The notes under the pieces were generated by a model. That model searched no databases, was not told where the DNA came from, and saw only the letters and a program-made list of their open reading frames with translations. The position numbers and the translations under genes are program-made. From assembly GCA_947629615.1 (NCBI GenBank), contig CANRER010000062.1, forward strand, positions 1-7,970: a stretch of 7,970 nt of DNA, written 5' to 3'. Numbering within the stretch: position 1 is the first letter of the stretch; every line of letters starts with the position of its first letter. Positions 6,495 to 7,970 of the stretch are shown in pieces. Origin of the DNA: an uncultured Clostridia bacterium (GTDB lineage Bacteria; Bacillota; Clostridia; UMGS1883).

Positions 6495-6523
6495 ATAATA
6501 GCGCAAAAGCCGCGAAAAGTCAA
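6495..6523 (-). promoter_or_regulatory. Sigma-A-type promoter of amt
   Basis: Minus strand -35 TTGACT (6518-6523), 17-bp spacer, -10 TATTAT (6495-6500). Start predicted near 6488, giving a leader of about 195 nt before the amt start codon. Confidence 0.82.
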
Positions 6524-6667
6524 TACTTTTTTTGTCGAAAAACCATTTTTGGTAAAATCGCATATAATTTACAATTTGTTCATCTTTTCTTTTCTACAGA
6601 TTTTACAAAACGGTTTCACGAATTTAGCGGCGGTATTAATTGAAAATTGCTTTGTTGTCGAAACCCC
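6524..6667. other. AT-rich spacer between the divergent amt and glutamate synthase promoters
   Basis: About 144 bp, rich in T and A runs, with no coding signal. It contains a short ACCA-TTTT-TGGT palindrome near 6541-6552 and the left arm of an 11-bp inverted repeat whose right arm overlaps the glutamate synthase promoter. A regulator binding site here would be able to act on both promoters. Confidence 0.5.
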
Positions 6668-6693
6668 TTGACAAACGCCGGGTTTTCAATTAA
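6636..6693. repeat. 11-bp inverted repeat straddling the glutamate synthase -35 box
   Basis: TTAATTGAAAA (6636-6646) and TTTTCAATTAA (6683-6693) are exact reverse complements, with 36 bp between. The right arm covers the spacer and first bases of the -10 box. It may be a two-site operator; AT-rich composition makes chance a real alternative. Confidence 0.4.
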
Positions 6694-6696
6694 AAT
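6668..6696 (+). promoter_or_regulatory. Sigma-A-type promoter of the glutamate synthase operon
   Basis: -35 TTGACA (6668-6673, full consensus), 17-bp spacer, -10 TAAAAT (6691-6696). Start predicted near 6703, giving a leader of about 86 nt. Confidence 0.85.
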
Positions 6697-6702
6697 AGAT
6701 TA

Positions 6703-6718
6703 GAAACAACGGCGTTTC
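6703..6718 (+). promoter_or_regulatory. Candidate antiterminator hairpin at the 5' end of the glutamate synthase transcript
   Basis: GAAAC (6703-6707) pairs with GUUUC (6714-6718) around the hexaloop AACGGC (6708-6713), closed by C-G. It has the same loop type as the two amt-leader hairpins and, as in amt, it starts at the predicted transcription start and overlaps the 5' arm of the following terminator. Confidence 0.55.
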
Positions 6719-6755
6719 GGTTTTTTTGTCGTACCGAAACGCCCATTTTATTTTT
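6711..6755 (+). terminator. Attenuator-type terminator in the glutamate synthase leader
   Basis: GGCGTTTCGGT (6711-6721) and ACCGAAACGCC (6733-6743) form an 11-bp perfect stem with an 11-nt loop, followed by CATTTTATTTTT. It lies between promoter and gene with no upstream plus-strand gene to end, so premature termination in the leader is the likely role. The T-tract is interrupted by A, so it may be leaky. Confidence 0.7.
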
Positions 6756-6759
6756 ATAT

Positions 6760-6771
6760 GCGCTCTTGCGC
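6760..6771 (+). other. Small hairpin before the ribosome binding site
   Basis: GCGC-TCTT-GCGC, a 4-bp stem immediately upstream of GGAGAGG. It could affect access to the ribosome binding site; weak evidence. Confidence 0.3.
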
Positions 6772-6788
6772 GGAGAGGATGGTTTTCA

Positions 6789-7886
6789 ATGCTTGAAAAG
6801 GAAGGAAAGGTTCGCATACCGGCGGGCTGCGCCATATCGGGCATCTTTTCAAAAAGCGGAAAAAAGATAAACGGCGAAAGCATCATCAAGTCCATATCCA
6901 TCATGCACGACAGGAGCAACGGCCTCGGCGGCGGCTTCGCGGCCTACGGCATATATCCGCAGTATAAGGACTATTACGCCTTTCACGTTTTCTATAACAA
7001 CGACGCCGCCAAGGAGAGCTGCGAGGATTTTCTCGACAAGCACTTCGACATCGTAAACCTCAGCCGTATCCCTATCCGGCCCCACAAAAACATCACCGAC
7101 GTTCCCCTTATATGGCGCTATTTCGTAACCCCGCGCCCCACGCGGCTGGCCGCCAGCCAGCTTGACGAAAAGGAATTCGTGGCCCGCTGCGTGTTCAGGA
7201 TAAACACGCAGATAGACGACGCTTACGTGTTCTCCTCCGGCAAGGATATGGGCGTGTTCAAGGCCGTGGGCTTTCCCGAGGACGTGGGCGAGTTTTACAG
7301 GCTCGAGGAATACGAGGGCTATTGCTGGACCTGCCACGGCCGCTACCCCACGAACACCCCCGGCTGGTGGGGCGGCGCGCACCCCTTCGCCATGCTGGAC
7401 TATTCCATCGTCCACAACGGCGAGATTTCGTCCTACGACGCGAACCGCCGCACGGTCGAGATGTACGGCTACAGCTGCACGCTTTTGACCGACACCGAGG
7501 CCATCACCTACATTCTCGACTACCTTGTGCGCAAGCAGGGCCTTACGCTGACCGAGGCCGCCAACACCATCGCCGCGCCGTTCTGGTCAACCATAGCCAA
7601 GCTGCCCCGGCCCGAGCGCGAACGGCTGACCTTCCTGCGCAACAAGTACAGCGGCTGTCTGATAACCGGCCCCTTCTCGATACTTCTGGGCTTCGAGGGC
7701 GGCATGATGGCCCTTAACGACCGCCTTAAGCTCCGCAGCATGGTAATCGGCGAAAAGGGCGATATGGCCTATGTGGCCAGCGAGGAAAGCGCCATACGCG
7801 TTATCGAGCCCGACCTTGACAAAATCTGGGCCCCGCGCGGTGGCGAACCCGTCATCTTCACGCTGAACGACGGAGCCTTGGTCTAA
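6789..7886 (+). CDS. Class II glutamine amidotransferase, glutamate synthase GATase subunit
   Basis: Ntn-type glutaminase domain that hydrolyses glutamine and passes ammonia to the synthase subunit making glutamate from 2-oxoglutarate. It corresponds to the N-terminal domain of bacterial GltB, encoded as a separate gene as in archaea and many Clostridia. 365 residues. The expected nucleophile is Cys14 after a short propeptide (RIPAGC), exposed by processing. Other class II motifs: HGRYPTNT (183-190), HNGEI (209-213), TDTEA (234-238), and YVASEESAI (328-336). The start at 6789 follows GGAGAGG about 10 nt upstream and leaves the usual short propeptide; the in-frame ATG at 6726 lies inside the terminator and is rejected. 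The next gene begins 30 nt downstream. A related arrangement occurs in N-methylglutamate synthase (MgsA/GlxB), but the amt neighbour favours glutamate synthase. Confidence 0.9.
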   Translation: MLEKEGKVRIPAGCAISGIFSKSGKKINGESIIKSISIMHDRSNGLGGGFAAYGIYPQYKDYYAFHVFYNNDAAKESCEDFLDKHFDIVNLSRIPIRPHKNITDVPLIWRYFVTPRPTRLAASQLDEKEFVARCVFRINTQIDDAYVFSSGKDMGVFKAVGFPEDVGEFYRLEEYEGYCWTCHGRYPTNTPGWWGGAHPFAMLDYSIVHNGEISSYDANRRTVEMYGYSCTLLTDTEAITYILDYLVRKQGLTLTEAANTIAAPFWSTIAKLPRPERERLTFLRNKYSGCLITGPFSILLGFEGGMMALNDRLKLRSMVIGEKGDMAYVASEESAIRVIEPDLDKIWAPRGGEPVIFTLNDGALV

Positions 7887-7916
7887 ACCGAGAAAGCGAG
7901 AAAGGAAGATCAGTAA

Positions 7917-7970
7917 ATGGCAATAAATTACTTTTACCCGGAATACGAGGTGGCCCGCGACGCCAACAAG
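7917..7970 (+). CDS. Start of a second glutamate synthase subunit (partial)
   Basis: Only 18 codons are visible: MAINYFYPEYEVARDANK, after AAAGGAAG about 8 nt upstream. In clostridial split glutamate synthases the gene after the amidotransferase often begins with a short segment of this kind (Y-PEY--VRD---C) leading into a ferredoxin-like 4Fe-4S domain and the FMN-binding synthase domain. The ending RDANK fits that pattern, with the first cysteine expected next. The start and frame are clear; the product is inferred from neighbour and motif. Confidence 0.6.
   Translation, partial: MAINYFYPEYEVARDANK

Noticed and set aside
6730..6741. Possible second A1-G4 hexaloop (CGU-ACCGAA-ACG) in the 3' arm of the glutamate synthase leader terminator
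   Set aside because: Only a 3-bp stem and a loop unlike the AANGGC set; no equivalent was found in the amt leader.
6779..6796. Five-codon upstream ORF (ATG GTT TTC AAT GCT TGA) overlapping the amidotransferase start
   Set aside because: Its ATG follows the GGAGAGG with no spacing, so initiation there is unlikely; the overlap looks incidental.
6849..7415. 188-codon minus-strand open frame opposite the amidotransferase
   Set aside because: Antisense to a clear class II amidotransferase, with no start signal.

Overview
The window reads as chromosome of a GC-rich member of the Clostridia, probably Oscillospirales-like. This is inferred from the mraZ-rsmH-ftsL-PBP order, an Amt-PII fusion next to a split (archaeal/clostridial-type) glutamate synthase, purine-rich ribosome binding sites, and AT-rich sigma-A-like promoters between GC-rich genes. 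No plasmid, phage or rRNA/tRNA signal is visible.

Right to left (minus strand), 1-4182 is the start of a division and cell-wall (dcw) operon: mraZ, rsmH, ftsL and a class B penicillin-binding protein that runs off the left edge. A strong promoter (4340-4368) sits upstream of mraZ, followed directly by three 10-bp-spaced repeats that look like MraZ operator boxes. A 172-bp element with perfect 21-bp terminal inverted repeats lies between mraZ and rsmH, and its right repeat supplies the mraZ stop codon.

4413-4528 holds two rho-independent terminators that separate the dcw operon from the next minus-strand gene, amt (4545-6293). This encodes an ammonium channel with a PII (GlnK-like) signalling domain fused to its C-terminus. 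Divergently, on the plus strand, lie a class II glutamine amidotransferase subunit of glutamate synthase (6789-7886) and the first 18 codons of a probable second subunit (7917 onward). Ammonium uptake and sensing thus sit back to back with glutamate synthesis.

The most interesting part is the 495-bp divergent region 6294-6788. Both genes have near-consensus promoters. In both, the transcript should begin with a small hairpin carrying a six-base loop of the form AANGGC closed by C-G, and this hairpin overlaps the 5' arm of an intrinsic terminator just downstream. A third hairpin with the same loop type lies further down the amt leader. A at loop position 1 and G at position 4 is the signature recognised by ANTAR-domain antiterminator proteins, so the two operons may be co-controlled by transcription antitermination in response to nitrogen status. 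This is inference: no ANTAR protein is encoded in the window, and the canonical closely paired hairpins are not evident.
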